The translations under genes and the position numbers were made by a program. Of a stretch of 64,000 bases of DNA, positions 27,980 to 37,344 are shown one piece after another; the first letter of the stretch is position 1, and each line of letters opens with the position of its first letter. Source of the stretch: Nostoc sp. LEGE 12450 (GTDB lineage Bacteria; Cyanobacteriota; Cyanobacteriia; Cyanobacteriales; Nostocaceae); the NCBI RefSeq assembly GCF_015206895.1, contig NZ_JADEXU010000001.1:48258-112257 (forward strand), read 5' to 3'. The notes under the pieces were generated by a model. It ran no database searches. It was given only the letters and a program-made list of their open reading frames with translations, and was not told the origin of the DNA.

Positions 27980-28459
27980 TTACAAAACTGGCAATTGGTT
28001 AAACAAGATCCAATAAAAACCAAGCTGTTGGACTGCTTGGTTAAATTGTTCAAAATCCACAGGTTTGACGATGTAGCTATTCACCCCAAGCTGGTAACTC
28101 TCGATCATATCCTGGTCTTCAGCAGAAGAGGTCAGCACCACAACCGGAATCATTTGTGTGCGTGGATCGGATTTGAGTTGCCGTAAAACTTCTAACCCAC
28201 TTATCCTTGGCAGTTTCAAATCCAGCAAAATGACTTTAGGTTGATTCGTCATGCTACGGTGGGCGTACTCTCCCCGACAAAAGAAAAAATCTAGGGCTTC
28301 GGCTCCATCTTCGAGCAGTTTAATATTGTTGCCAATTCTACTGCGACGTAATGCTCGGATAGTTAACTCAGCATCGGTGGCATTATCTTCAACTAATACA
28401 ATGGAAAGTGCTTGCTCAAAATATGGATCGGTGGGCTGATCTATGGGTTGGTCACTCAT
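27980..28459 (-). CDS. Single-domain response regulator (Rcp1-like)
   Basis: 159 aa, one CheY-like receiver with no output domain. The acidic pocket (VEDN), phospho-acceptor D80 in ILLDLKLP, the Thr in VVVLTSS and the Lys in IVKPVD are intact. The FFFCRGEY insertion before the acceptor strand is typical of Rcp1-type phytochrome-associated regulators. Its start overlaps the stop of the 2053-aa kinase by four bases (ATGA), so the two are translationally coupled and this is almost certainly a cognate receiver for that kinase. Confidence 0.93.
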   Translation of the reverse strand: MSDQPIDQPTDPYFEQALSIVLVEDNATDAELTIRALRRSRIGNNIKLLEDGAEALDFFFCRGEYAHRSMTNQPKVILLDLKLPRISGLEVLRQLKSDPRTQMIPVVVLTSSAEDQDMIESYQLGVNSYIVKPVDFEQFNQAVQQLGFYWILFNQLPVL

Positions 28460-31400
28460 GGGTTAATTTCCCCTTGAAGGGTGAAATAAAACGTCGCACC
28501 TCGATCGATCGCTGCTTCGGCCCAGATCCGCCCGCCGTGGCGTTGAATAATGCGTTGCACGATCGCTAGTCCGATCCCCGTGCCTGTAAATTCTTGTTCG
28601 CGGTGCAGCCGTTGGAATACCCCAAACAAATTATCTGCATACCGCATATCAAATCCTGCCCCATTATCTCTGATAAAATACACTCCTTCATCCGCCATAA
28701 TCTCATAGCCGACTTCAATGCAGGCAAGGGATTTGTAGCGGGTATATTTGATGGCATTTGACAACAGATTTAGCCAAACTTGTTTAAACAAGGAAAGATC
28801 GGCTTGGCAGATGGGTAAATCAGCGATCGCAAACTCAATTTGACGACCTTCAAAATCTGGGGCTAAATCACTCAGCACCTCTTGAATAATCTCATTTATA
28901 AAAACAGGCTGTCGGGACATTTCCTTACGATCTAGGCGGGATAGGTTCAACAGGTCGTCGATCAACTCACCCATGCGTTTGGCATTGTCCCGAACAATTT
29001 TCAGATAACGATTGCCTTCCGCATCAAGTTGCTCGCCATAGTCTTCTTGCATAATTCTCGAAAAACCAACGATCGCCCGCAGTGGTGCCCGTAAATCATG
29101 AGAAACAGAGTAGGAAAACGCCTCTAATGCTTTGTTTGCAGCTTCCAATTGGGCAGTTCGTTGTTTGACCCTGGTTTCTAAAGATTGGTTCAGTTGATGC
29201 AGGGCTTCAATTGCCCTCTGGCGTTCTAATTCTGCTGCTGCTCGTGCGGCAAATACCTTTAGAATTACTTCTGTTCGTTGCGTATCTACCAGTGGTTGTA
29301 CGTCAAGAATACAAAGATTACCAATTGGGTCGCCGTTGGCATTTTTTAAAGAAATACCCAGATAACTCTCTGCCTGCATTGCCACTAAGTCTAAGTCTTC
29401 CGGGAAAATTTGCTGAACAAGCTTTTTGCAGTAGAATAAGCCGTTTCTCAAGGCAAATTCGCATGGTGTACGCGCCGGTAAGTAGGATTTTTGTGGTTGT
29501 AATGCCCCATGCGCCCAAAAAGCTAGGGCTTTAAGTTCGCCATTTACTAGTTCGGTAACGAGGGCATAGCGGACGTGCAAGGCTTTGGCTATATGACCAA
29601 CCAAAGCTGCGAAAAAATCTTGTCCTGTAACCGCAGCCGTTCCCATAACCAAATTTTGCAGTGTTGTTTCCGATCTTTTCAGATCCTCTTCCCGGCGTTT
29701 CACCTCACTAATATCCCGGATAATGGTAGACAAATATTCCAGACTGCCATCTGTTGCTTTATGAGCAATGATCATTTGGGAAACTGGAATTTCTCTGCCA
29801 TCAATGTCCAACAAAGCGGTTTCACCCACCCAGGTACCATCTCGAATCGCCAGAGGAATGCCCTGGTTTTGAATAATCTCTAATGCCCACTGGGGATGGT
29901 AGTTTAGGATGCTTAATGTAGAGAGGTCTGCATCCACTGGTAGCCCTAGCAGTTTCCTAGCTTGAGCATTATTCCAGAAAACATTGCCTTGGGGGGTGGC
30001 CATGCCAATATAATCGGTGGATGCTTCGAGAATGGCAATTAAGCGATCGCGATCTTTTTCTGCTCTTTGGCGTTCGGCAATTTCAGCCCGTAAGGATTGA
30101 TTCAGTTCTGACTGTTGCTTCAATAAACGGGCATTGTCAATGGAAATAGCCGCCTGAGTAGAAAGTAAACTGAAGATTTCAATTCGCTCTGGGGTAAATG
30201 CGCTAGTGGTTAGATTATTTTCTAAAAGGACAATTCCTGTCAGTTTTCCCTGGTTTAATAAAGTAGCACAAAGAATCGATTTCGATTGGCGTTGCACAAT
30301 CCAGGGTTCAGATTGAAACTTACCGACTTGAGCCGCATTATTGAGGACGATGCTTTCTTGGGTGCGAACTACATAATTAATTAGGGCAGTTGGCAAGCAA
30401 GGAGTACTGTCTGCTGATATTGATTCCAGAGGAATTGATTGCAAAACAGCTATTTTCTCATCGCCAATCGATCCCATTGCCTCAATCTGCCATTTTTCTT
30501 GTGTTGGTAAAAGTAGATAACCGGTTTGTGCCCCGGCATTCTCAATCAAGATCGTCATTATTTTTGCCAGGAGTTTATCTAACAAAATTTCACTGGCGAT
30601 CGCTTGGGAGGCTTTGAATACTGTTTCTAAATCAAGTGCTTCTAACTTTCTAGAAATCGATTCTGTAGTGTCAATTTTACCGATGTTGGTTCTTTCAGTT
30701 TGCACCTCTAGCAGTTGGGGATAACGTCTTTCCAAATCTTGGACTTTAGCTATTGCTCCCCAACGTCGGTAGCCATATCTTGCCTCTTGCAGATAGACTT
30801 TGGCGATCGCTATCCGGTTGTTTGCCAGATAAAATTTTGCTGCTAGTTCGTTGGCCAGGCTTTCTTCTTGGAGGTATTCGTTTTCTCTCGCCAGGGCGAT
30901 GGCGCGATCGTAGGCATCCATTGCTTCTACTACTTCACCCAATACCCGATGCCGTTCTGCTTCTACCAAATGCCACTTGTGCAGATAGTTCGTTGGGGCA
31001 TGGTGCGCCCAATTTTTCATTTTTGCCTGATTTTCTGCTACCTGCTCCAGCAACTCGGATTGTTGCGCTGTATCTGTGTTGGAATACACCGCCAGTCTGC
31101 ATAGAGAATCGTAGAAGTTAAAGATGGCAACCAATGCCGCTCCGGTCATTGCTGGTAAGTACTCTTGGGCGAGGACAGCATTGCCAATTGCCTGATTTGC
31201 ATCGTCAAACAAATAACAGAGAAATAATTTATTTAGGTAGAAATAGAACAAACCTCCGTGAAAATGGGTTTGTTGCATCTGGGATAGTCGGGTTGCTTGA
31301 TCGTAAACTTGACCAGATAACATCCCAGGATTCGGAACCTTCTGAACCAGGTTTAAAACAGTTTGCCAGCAAATCTCTACGAAATTAATCCCCGCTGAGT

Positions 31401-34400
31401 GCTTGATTTGTTTCACTGCTTGGGCATAACTTGTCAGATGTAATTGGAGTTCATCCAGGGGTTGACCGATTGCCAATGAATAACCACAGAAATACATGGC
31501 AGCGTAGCCAGCAAACTCAAAATCGCCCTGCTCGATACCAACCTGATAGCAATCCTGGAGTGGCTTCAGGCTGTGTTTTAGGTGTGTCTTCCAAACATTA
31601 ATCTGGTTGCTAACCGCGAATAGACTTTTGGCTTGAATGGGTTTGGCATCTAGACGATCGAGCAGACTTAAAGCTAGTTGACCAAATTTATATCCTGCTT
31701 CAATGTCCAATACAACTCCACAGAGAATAATCCCATAAGCGGCATAAGCAAAGGGAGCTAACATCATATTTCCGTACTCAATCAGCAAATCCACCATCTT
31801 GAGTACAACCAGCAAAAATAGGGGAGGGACTGCCAAATAAGCTGATGCACACATACTTGTCAAAAGCTGCATTGCCGCCAGCATTTCTGGCTCAGACATC
31901 ATTTGTAAGTCAACTAAATCTTCAATGCGTCTATTCGCCAATTTGGAGGCAGTTTCCGAGAGTGCCTGCTGAACATCCTCAAAGGTTGGCTGGATGGGGA
32001 GGTGAACTCCTAATTGCTGAAGTAGTTGTAAACTAATTTGAATTGCCTCTAGCAATTTACTTTGAGCAACATAAGTCTGAATTTTGACATCATAGACTTT
32101 TAAGCTGGCTAGTAGGGTTTTGGCGTGGTTAATTACCTGTTGGAACAGTGGCTCTACCTGCTCAAAATTACCGGTCAGATAGGCTGCTTCTGTTGTTGCA
32201 CTATACAGGGTAAGGGTAAAATCATAGTTTGTTTGCCAGCTATCGGTTGTCAGTAGCTCCAAACCAGTTTGTAAATATTGCCACGCAGCATCATAAGCAC
32301 CTGATGCCTTGGCTTTTTCCCCCGCCATCAAGTTTAACCGAGACAAGTTATTCTGCTCGGATTGAGTTTTGAGGAGTTTTTTGCCCAGGTTCAGTTGGTT
32401 GGTAATATCAAAAATCTGGTGTTCTAAGTTTTCTCTTGGAGTTATTTGCAATAAGGACTGTCCGATTTGCCAATGGATCTTGCTTTGCTCGGCTTCGGGA
32501 ATCAGGGAATAGGCTGCTTGCTGAATGCGATCGTGGGCAAATCTATATTCAATGGCAGGACAATTTCTAGGGAGTGGTACATCCAACTCAACCGATTTGT
32601 GGGCATTGCTTAGGGGTAGAATGAACCCTTGAGCGATCGCCACTCTTAAAGCCTGGGCGGTTTCTCGCTGGGATAATTCCGCAGTCAGTGCCAGAGTTTC
32701 CAGCTCAAAAGAGTTGCCAATACAGGCAGCTAGCTGCAACACTTCCTGCGTATTTTTATTGAGCTTTTGAATCTTTTGAGCCATCAAATCGACAATATTA
32801 TCTGTAATCCCCTGCTCCTGAATTTGCTCAATCGACCATTGCCATTTTTTTGTTTGGTGATTAAATTCCAGTAGCCCTTCAGTGTAAAGAGATTTCAAAA
32901 ATTCGTTCATGAAAAAGGGATTACCACCAGTTTTTCGTTGCACCAGTTCAGCTAAAGACAGGGAATCTTCTGGTTGGCAGTGCAATGTATCGACGATGAA
33001 CTGATTGATATTATGTAGGCTCAATGGCAAAGGAGAAAGTTGGTTTACCACTCCTCCACCCTGCTGAATTTTCTCCACCATCTGAATGAGGGGATGAGCA
33101 GCATTAACCTCGTTATCTCGGTATGCCCCCATCAACAACAAAGATTGCCCCTTAGTAGCAGTAGCTAGTAGTTGGATCAGCTTCAGTGAGGCATTATCTA
33201 CCCACTGGAGATCGTCTAAAAAGATGACAAGGGGATGTTCTGACTGCGTAAAAACGCGAATGAAATTTTGGAAAACTTGATGAAAGCGATTTTGGGCTTC
33301 GGTTGGCGGTAATACAGGTACTTCTGGCTGATTGCCTACAATCAATTCCAGTGCTGGAATTACCTGGGTAATAACTCGACTGTTTGAGCCGAGGGCAGCT
33401 AAAAGCTTCTGTCGCCACTGAGATAGCTGCACTTCGTCTTCAGTCAGCAATTGTTTGATCAATGACTCTAAGGCTTGAGCGATCGCAAAATAAGGGATAT
33501 TGCGCTGATACTGATCGAATTTACCCGAAACAAAGTATCCCCGTTGTTGCGTAATCGGCTGATAAATTTCCTGCACTAAAACTGACTTGCCAATACCGGA
33601 GTATCCTGCTATCAACATCACTTCAACTTGAGAAGCAGACGTGGGTAAATTAGCGTTATCTTTCCCTGCTACTCTTTCAAAAGCCGCTAATAACATCTCC
33701 ACCTCCCTTTCTCTGCCATAGAGTTTTTCAGGGATATGAAACTTATCAGAAATATCCTGTTGTCCTAACAAAAAAGACTCAATTGCTCCCGTGTGTTGTA
33801 GCTGTTCCAGGCACTCTTCTAAATCATTTTTAATTCCCCAGGCGCTTTGATAGCGATTTTCTGCTGTTTTTGCTAACAGTTTCAGTACAATTCCTGAGAC
33901 TATCACAGGAATTCCTGAATTGATAAAATGGGGTGGAACAGGTTCCAAAGCTAGGTGATAATGAATTAACTCCAGCGCATCACTGGATTCAAACGGCAAT
34001 TGATGGGTCAACAGTTCATAAAAGGTAACACCTAAAGAGTAAAAATCAGTTCTATAGTCCAAAGAACGGTTCATTCTGCCTGTTTGCTCTGGAGATATAT
34101 AAGCTAGTGTTCCCTCTAATATCGTTGGACTTTTTAGGGTTAATATCTCCCGCGATAATATAGTTGAAATACCAAAGTCAATAATTTTAAGTTGTTGTGT
34201 TTTGGGATTAAAAACAATATTAGATGGATTGATGTCCTTGTGAATGATATTTGCTGTATGAATTGCACCCAAAGTTTCAACAATCTGAATGGCTAATTTC
34301 AAAAAACCTGTTAATGAAAATTTTGTTTTTGCTATGATTTTTGTTAAAGATTCGCCACCAAAATCCTCCAAAATGATGACAAAACTCCTTTGATATTGCT

Positions 34401-34617
34401 GCAAACTATAAGCCTGGATAACACCTTTCAATGACAAGCTGCGCGTAATTTCGTATTCGAGCTGATAGCGTGTTATTTCTTCTGGTGTCGGGTAGTCTTT
34501 CTTTAAAACTTTGAAGATTACAGGCAAATTATTCTGTTGATTAATTCCCCGATAGACCCTTGAATTAGCGCTTTCATGAATTTTTTTACTAATATGATAT
34601 TCAGGAATTTCCAGCAT
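28456..34617 (-). CDS. Trifunctional Ser/Thr kinase / AAA ATPase / sensor histidine kinase
   Basis: 2053 aa. Residues 1-270 are a eukaryote-type protein kinase: the Lys in VIFKVLKK, catalytic loop HKDINPSNIVF near 145 and DFG near 165. An AAA_16 NTPase follows (P-loop GYSGIGKS near 333; Asp-rich IFLDDLQW). A long helical, TPR-like region spans about 560-1340, then GAF, PAS (ILEASTDYIGMATPQG), a second GAF, HisKA (YSVSHDLRAPLRAI near 1840) and HATPase_c to the end. The architecture is the HstK type known from Nostoc, which joins Ser/Thr and His phosphorylation in one chain. Every catalytic motif I checked is intact. It overlaps its response-regulator gene by four bases. Confidence 0.93.
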   Translation of the reverse strand: MLEIPEYHISKKIHESANSRVYRGINQQNNLPVIFKVLKKDYPTPEEITRYQLEYEITRSLSLKGVIQAYSLQQYQRSFVIILEDFGGESLTKIIAKTKFSLTGFLKLAIQIVETLGAIHTANIIHKDINPSNIVFNPKTQQLKIIDFGISTILSREILTLKSPTILEGTLAYISPEQTGRMNRSLDYRTDFYSLGVTFYELLTHQLPFESSDALELIHYHLALEPVPPHFINSGIPVIVSGIVLKLLAKTAENRYQSAWGIKNDLEECLEQLQHTGAIESFLLGQQDISDKFHIPEKLYGREREVEMLLAAFERVAGKDNANLPTSASQVEVMLIAGYSGIGKSVLVQEIYQPITQQRGYFVSGKFDQYQRNIPYFAIAQALESLIKQLLTEDEVQLSQWRQKLLAALGSNSRVITQVIPALELIVGNQPEVPVLPPTEAQNRFHQVFQNFIRVFTQSEHPLVIFLDDLQWVDNASLKLIQLLATATKGQSLLLMGAYRDNEVNAAHPLIQMVEKIQQGGGVVNQLSPLPLSLHNINQFIVDTLHCQPEDSLSLAELVQRKTGGNPFFMNEFLKSLYTEGLLEFNHQTKKWQWSIEQIQEQGITDNIVDLMAQKIQKLNKNTQEVLQLAACIGNSFELETLALTAELSQRETAQALRVAIAQGFILPLSNAHKSVELDVPLPRNCPAIEYRFAHDRIQQAAYSLIPEAEQSKIHWQIGQSLLQITPRENLEHQIFDITNQLNLGKKLLKTQSEQNNLSRLNLMAGEKAKASGAYDAAWQYLQTGLELLTTDSWQTNYDFTLTLYSATTEAAYLTGNFEQVEPLFQQVINHAKTLLASLKVYDVKIQTYVAQSKLLEAIQISLQLLQQLGVHLPIQPTFEDVQQALSETASKLANRRIEDLVDLQMMSEPEMLAAMQLLTSMCASAYLAVPPLFLLVVLKMVDLLIEYGNMMLAPFAYAAYGIILCGVVLDIEAGYKFGQLALSLLDRLDAKPIQAKSLFAVSNQINVWKTHLKHSLKPLQDCYQVGIEQGDFEFAGYAAMYFCGYSLAIGQPLDELQLHLTSYAQAVKQIKHSAGINFVEICWQTVLNLVQKVPNPGMLSGQVYDQATRLSQMQQTHFHGGLFYFYLNKLFLCYLFDDANQAIGNAVLAQEYLPAMTGAALVAIFNFYDSLCRLAVYSNTDTAQQSELLEQVAENQAKMKNWAHHAPTNYLHKWHLVEAERHRVLGEVVEAMDAYDRAIALARENEYLQEESLANELAAKFYLANNRIAIAKVYLQEARYGYRRWGAIAKVQDLERRYPQLLEVQTERTNIGKIDTTESISRKLEALDLETVFKASQAIASEILLDKLLAKIMTILIENAGAQTGYLLLPTQEKWQIEAMGSIGDEKIAVLQSIPLESISADSTPCLPTALINYVVRTQESIVLNNAAQVGKFQSEPWIVQRQSKSILCATLLNQGKLTGIVLLENNLTTSAFTPERIEIFSLLSTQAAISIDNARLLKQQSELNQSLRAEIAERQRAEKDRDRLIAILEASTDYIGMATPQGNVFWNNAQARKLLGLPVDADLSTLSILNYHPQWALEIIQNQGIPLAIRDGTWVGETALLDIDGREIPVSQMIIAHKATDGSLEYLSTIIRDISEVKRREEDLKRSETTLQNLVMGTAAVTGQDFFAALVGHIAKALHVRYALVTELVNGELKALAFWAHGALQPQKSYLPARTPCEFALRNGLFYCKKLVQQIFPEDLDLVAMQAESYLGISLKNANGDPIGNLCILDVQPLVDTQRTEVILKVFAARAAAELERQRAIEALHQLNQSLETRVKQRTAQLEAANKALEAFSYSVSHDLRAPLRAIVGFSRIMQEDYGEQLDAEGNRYLKIVRDNAKRMGELIDDLLNLSRLDRKEMSRQPVFINEIIQEVLSDLAPDFEGRQIEFAIADLPICQADLSLFKQVWLNLLSNAIKYTRYKSLACIEVGYEIMADEGVYFIRDNGAGFDMRYADNLFGVFQRLHREQEFTGTGIGLAIVQRIIQRHGGRIWAEAAIDRGATFYFTLQGEINP

Positions 34618-34901
34618 GGTTCAACTGCCTAAAATCGTTAGACACAAAGACAAATTTGGTATGAGGTAATTTTAAATTTATGATTTGGGATTAAATTATT
34701 TAGATTACCAAATATAAGAATTTTTTCAAGTAAATAAATATAAACATGAGAAAAAAGCTAAAATCCTAAATCTTAAAAATTTTTATTCAGAGCCACCGCC
34801 TTGAGCCAGAGAATAAATCTAAAATTTAAAATCCAAAATCACTTGGCTCACACACCTGATTATACAAGTTTACTCAATAGTTACCAAGGAGATTGTGGGG
34901 T
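34618..34901. other. Divergent promoter region
   Basis: 284 bp between the leftward trifunctional kinase and the rightward GGDEF-EAL gene. Very AT-rich, with repeated AAATCTAAAATTTAAAATCC-like tracts. No confident promoter boxes. A good ribosome site (AAGGAG, 34886-34891) serves the right-hand gene. Confidence 0.4.
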
Positions 34902-37040
34902 ATGAATGAACTGTTGAACATCCTGATTATTGAAGATTCAGAGGAGGATGCTATGTTAGTTATTCATGAATTGCGTCGCGGTGGTTTCAATCCAAACTGG
35001 CAGCGTGTGCAAACAGACAAGGAACTACAAATAGCACTCAGTAGTCAGACTTGGGATGTGATGATTTCAGATTACCGACTGCCAGGATTCAATGCTCCTG
35101 CGGCTTTGGAAATAGCAAAGCAGAGCCAAAAAGACATTCCTTTCATTTTGGTTTCCGGCACAATTGGCGAAGTACTTGCTGTGGAAATGATGAAAGCGGG
35201 TGCGAATGATTATGTCATGAAGGACAACTTAAATCGATTGCCAGAGGCAGTGCGTAGAGAACTTCGAGATGCACAGGTGAGAGCGGAGCGCAAACAAGCT
35301 CAAAAGCTGCTACAAACATTAGCGTCTAATATACCCGGAATGATTTACAGCTTTGTTCAGTATTCTGATGGTTCTATTGCCTTTGATTACATCAGTTTTG
35401 GCTGTCTGGATCTTTTAGAGTTAACGCCAGATCAAATTTTAGAAAATGCCTCTCTTTGCTTTGCACAAATTCATCCCGATGATTATCTAGGATGTTATGC
35501 AGCGGCTAAAGAGAGCGCTCAAGCTTTAAAACCATTTTCTTACGAGTGGCGATTAGTTACACCCTCTGGAAAACTCAAATGGGTACAGGCAAGCGCTCGT
35601 CCAGAATGTCGAGAAAATGGGGATATTGTCTGGTATGGTGTTTTATTAGATGTAAGCGAACGGCAAGTCGCACTTCACGAACGCAAACAAGCACAAGAGT
35701 TAATTATCCACAACTCTTTACACGATCCCTTAACGGATTTACCAAATCGCACACTTTTAATAGAGCGGCTAGAACTAGCCATCAACCGAGCTAAACGATT
35801 AGAAACCTATCGTTATGCCGTCTTGTTTCTCGATCTAGACCGATTTAAAGTGATCAATGACAGCCTCGGACACCTTGCTGGAGATCAACTGTTAAAGAAT
35901 ATTGCTCACAAACTAAAAACTCATCTGCGGGAAGTTGATTTAGTTGCTCGAATTGGTGGTGACGAATTCGTAATTTTGCTGGAAGATATTTCTGATATTG
36001 AAAAAGCTATTCAAATTACTGAGCGTATACTCATAGATTTTCAGACACCATTGACGCTTAATGATGCCGAAGTAGTTATCAGTACAAGCATTGGGATTGT
36101 TTTAGGAACAAACGAATATTCTCAAGCCTCCGATTTACTCCGAGATGCCGATATTGCCATGTATCAAGCCAAAGCTCAAAGGAGAAACTCGTATAAAATT
36201 TTTGATGTCAAAATGCACACTCAAGCCGTAAATCGACTAACTATAGAAACCGATATTCGCAAAGCTATCGAACGAGAAGAGTTTGTTATATATTACCAGC
36301 CAATTGTTGACATCCTTGGGGATGGGCAAAGCAAAGCAGGACGACTGATTGGATTTGAAGCATTGCTGCGCTGGCAACACCCAACTCGTGGATTAGTCTT
36401 ACCGAGAGAATTCGTCTCTATCGCGGAAGAAACGGGGCTAATTGTGCAAATTGATCGCTGGATGCTCTACAAAGCTTGTCAGCACCTAGCAAACTGGAAA
36501 ACAAAGTTTGCTACTCACTTCCCAATAAAGGTTAATATTAACCTTTCTGCTCAAGGCATTCGCCAAGGCAACTTAATTGAATACATCGATCAAATACTAG
36601 CCCAAACAGGTTTAGAAGGTGAATGTATAACCCTAGAAATTACTGAAAGTATGCTAATTGAGAATATTAGTCAGACAATTGATTTATTAAGCCAATTAAA
36701 GTCTAGAAAAATTCAGATTAGTATTGATGACTTTGGTACTGGTTATTCGTCACTCAATTATCTCCATCGTTTACCTGCTGATAATTTAAAGATTGATCGC
36801 TCTTTTGTAAGTCAGATGCGACAAGGAAACCGTAATTATCAGGTAGTTAGTACTATTATTGCTTTAAGCAATCAACTCGGATTAGCCGTTGTTGCAGAAG
36901 GTATCGAAACACCGCAGCAACTTCAATGGTTACAGGAACTGGGATGCGAATTTGGTCAAGGCTATCTATTTTCTAAGCCTCTAAGCCACCAGACAGTAGA
37001 AGCGCTTCTGACAAATAAAATTTTGCATTATATCCTCTGA
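34902..37040 (+). CDS. Receiver-PAS-GGDEF-EAL protein (c-di-GMP synthesis/turnover)
   Basis: 712 aa from ATG 34902, which follows AAGGAG; a TTG at 34893 is less likely. An N-terminal receiver (Asp in MISDYRLPG) and one PAS domain lead to a GGDEF domain (about 280-430) and an EAL domain (about 450-705). The cyclase active site is exact GGDEF, with an RxxD product-inhibition site (REVD) five residues before it. The phosphodiesterase keeps EALLR, NINLS, ITES, DDFGTGYSS and KIDRSFV. Both activities therefore look possible, with phosphorylation and PAS ligand choosing direction. It is a likely output for kinases in this block. Confidence 0.93.
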   Translation: MNELLNILIIEDSEEDAMLVIHELRRGGFNPNWQRVQTDKELQIALSSQTWDVMISDYRLPGFNAPAALEIAKQSQKDIPFILVSGTIGEVLAVEMMKAGANDYVMKDNLNRLPEAVRRELRDAQVRAERKQAQKLLQTLASNIPGMIYSFVQYSDGSIAFDYISFGCLDLLELTPDQILENASLCFAQIHPDDYLGCYAAAKESAQALKPFSYEWRLVTPSGKLKWVQASARPECRENGDIVWYGVLLDVSERQVALHERKQAQELIIHNSLHDPLTDLPNRTLLIERLELAINRAKRLETYRYAVLFLDLDRFKVINDSLGHLAGDQLLKNIAHKLKTHLREVDLVARIGGDEFVILLEDISDIEKAIQITERILIDFQTPLTLNDAEVVISTSIGIVLGTNEYSQASDLLRDADIAMYQAKAQRRNSYKIFDVKMHTQAVNRLTIETDIRKAIEREEFVIYYQPIVDILGDGQSKAGRLIGFEALLRWQHPTRGLVLPREFVSIAEETGLIVQIDRWMLYKACQHLANWKTKFATHFPIKVNINLSAQGIRQGNLIEYIDQILAQTGLEGECITLEITESMLIENISQTIDLLSQLKSRKIQISIDDFGTGYSSLNYLHRLPADNLKIDRSFVSQMRQGNRNYQVVSTIIALSNQLGLAVVAEGIETPQQLQWLQELGCEFGQGYLFSKPLSHQTVEALLTNKILHYIL

Positions 37041-37219
37041 TGATTGCAGCTAACTAATGGAAAACTAGCCATTGGTAAATTTTATACCATAATTTTTATC
37101 AGCAAATTAGGCTACTGCATTTCTGATAATTGACTATTCACGATCGGCAAATTAATGTTATGGATATAGAAGATTCATAATAAATTATGGCTGACAATAC
37201 TATATAACTTAATAATTAG

Positions 37220-37240
37220 CCTCTAGCAAAAGAGGTTTTT
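37220..37240 (+). terminator. Weak intrinsic terminator after the GGDEF-EAL gene
   Basis: A 5-bp stem CCTCT/AGAGG with a 6-nt loop is followed by TTTTT. It lies 180 nt after the stop codon. Otherwise the 37041-37344 gap is AT-rich and empty. Confidence 0.5.
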
Positions 37241-37344
37241 AAAACTGAAAAAAATCTATCTAGAGATAAATTACTAAAACTTGAAAACTAGCTTAGGGTA
37301 TGTAGAGCCTCTGCAATAAGTATTGGTTGTTCTTAGACATCTTC

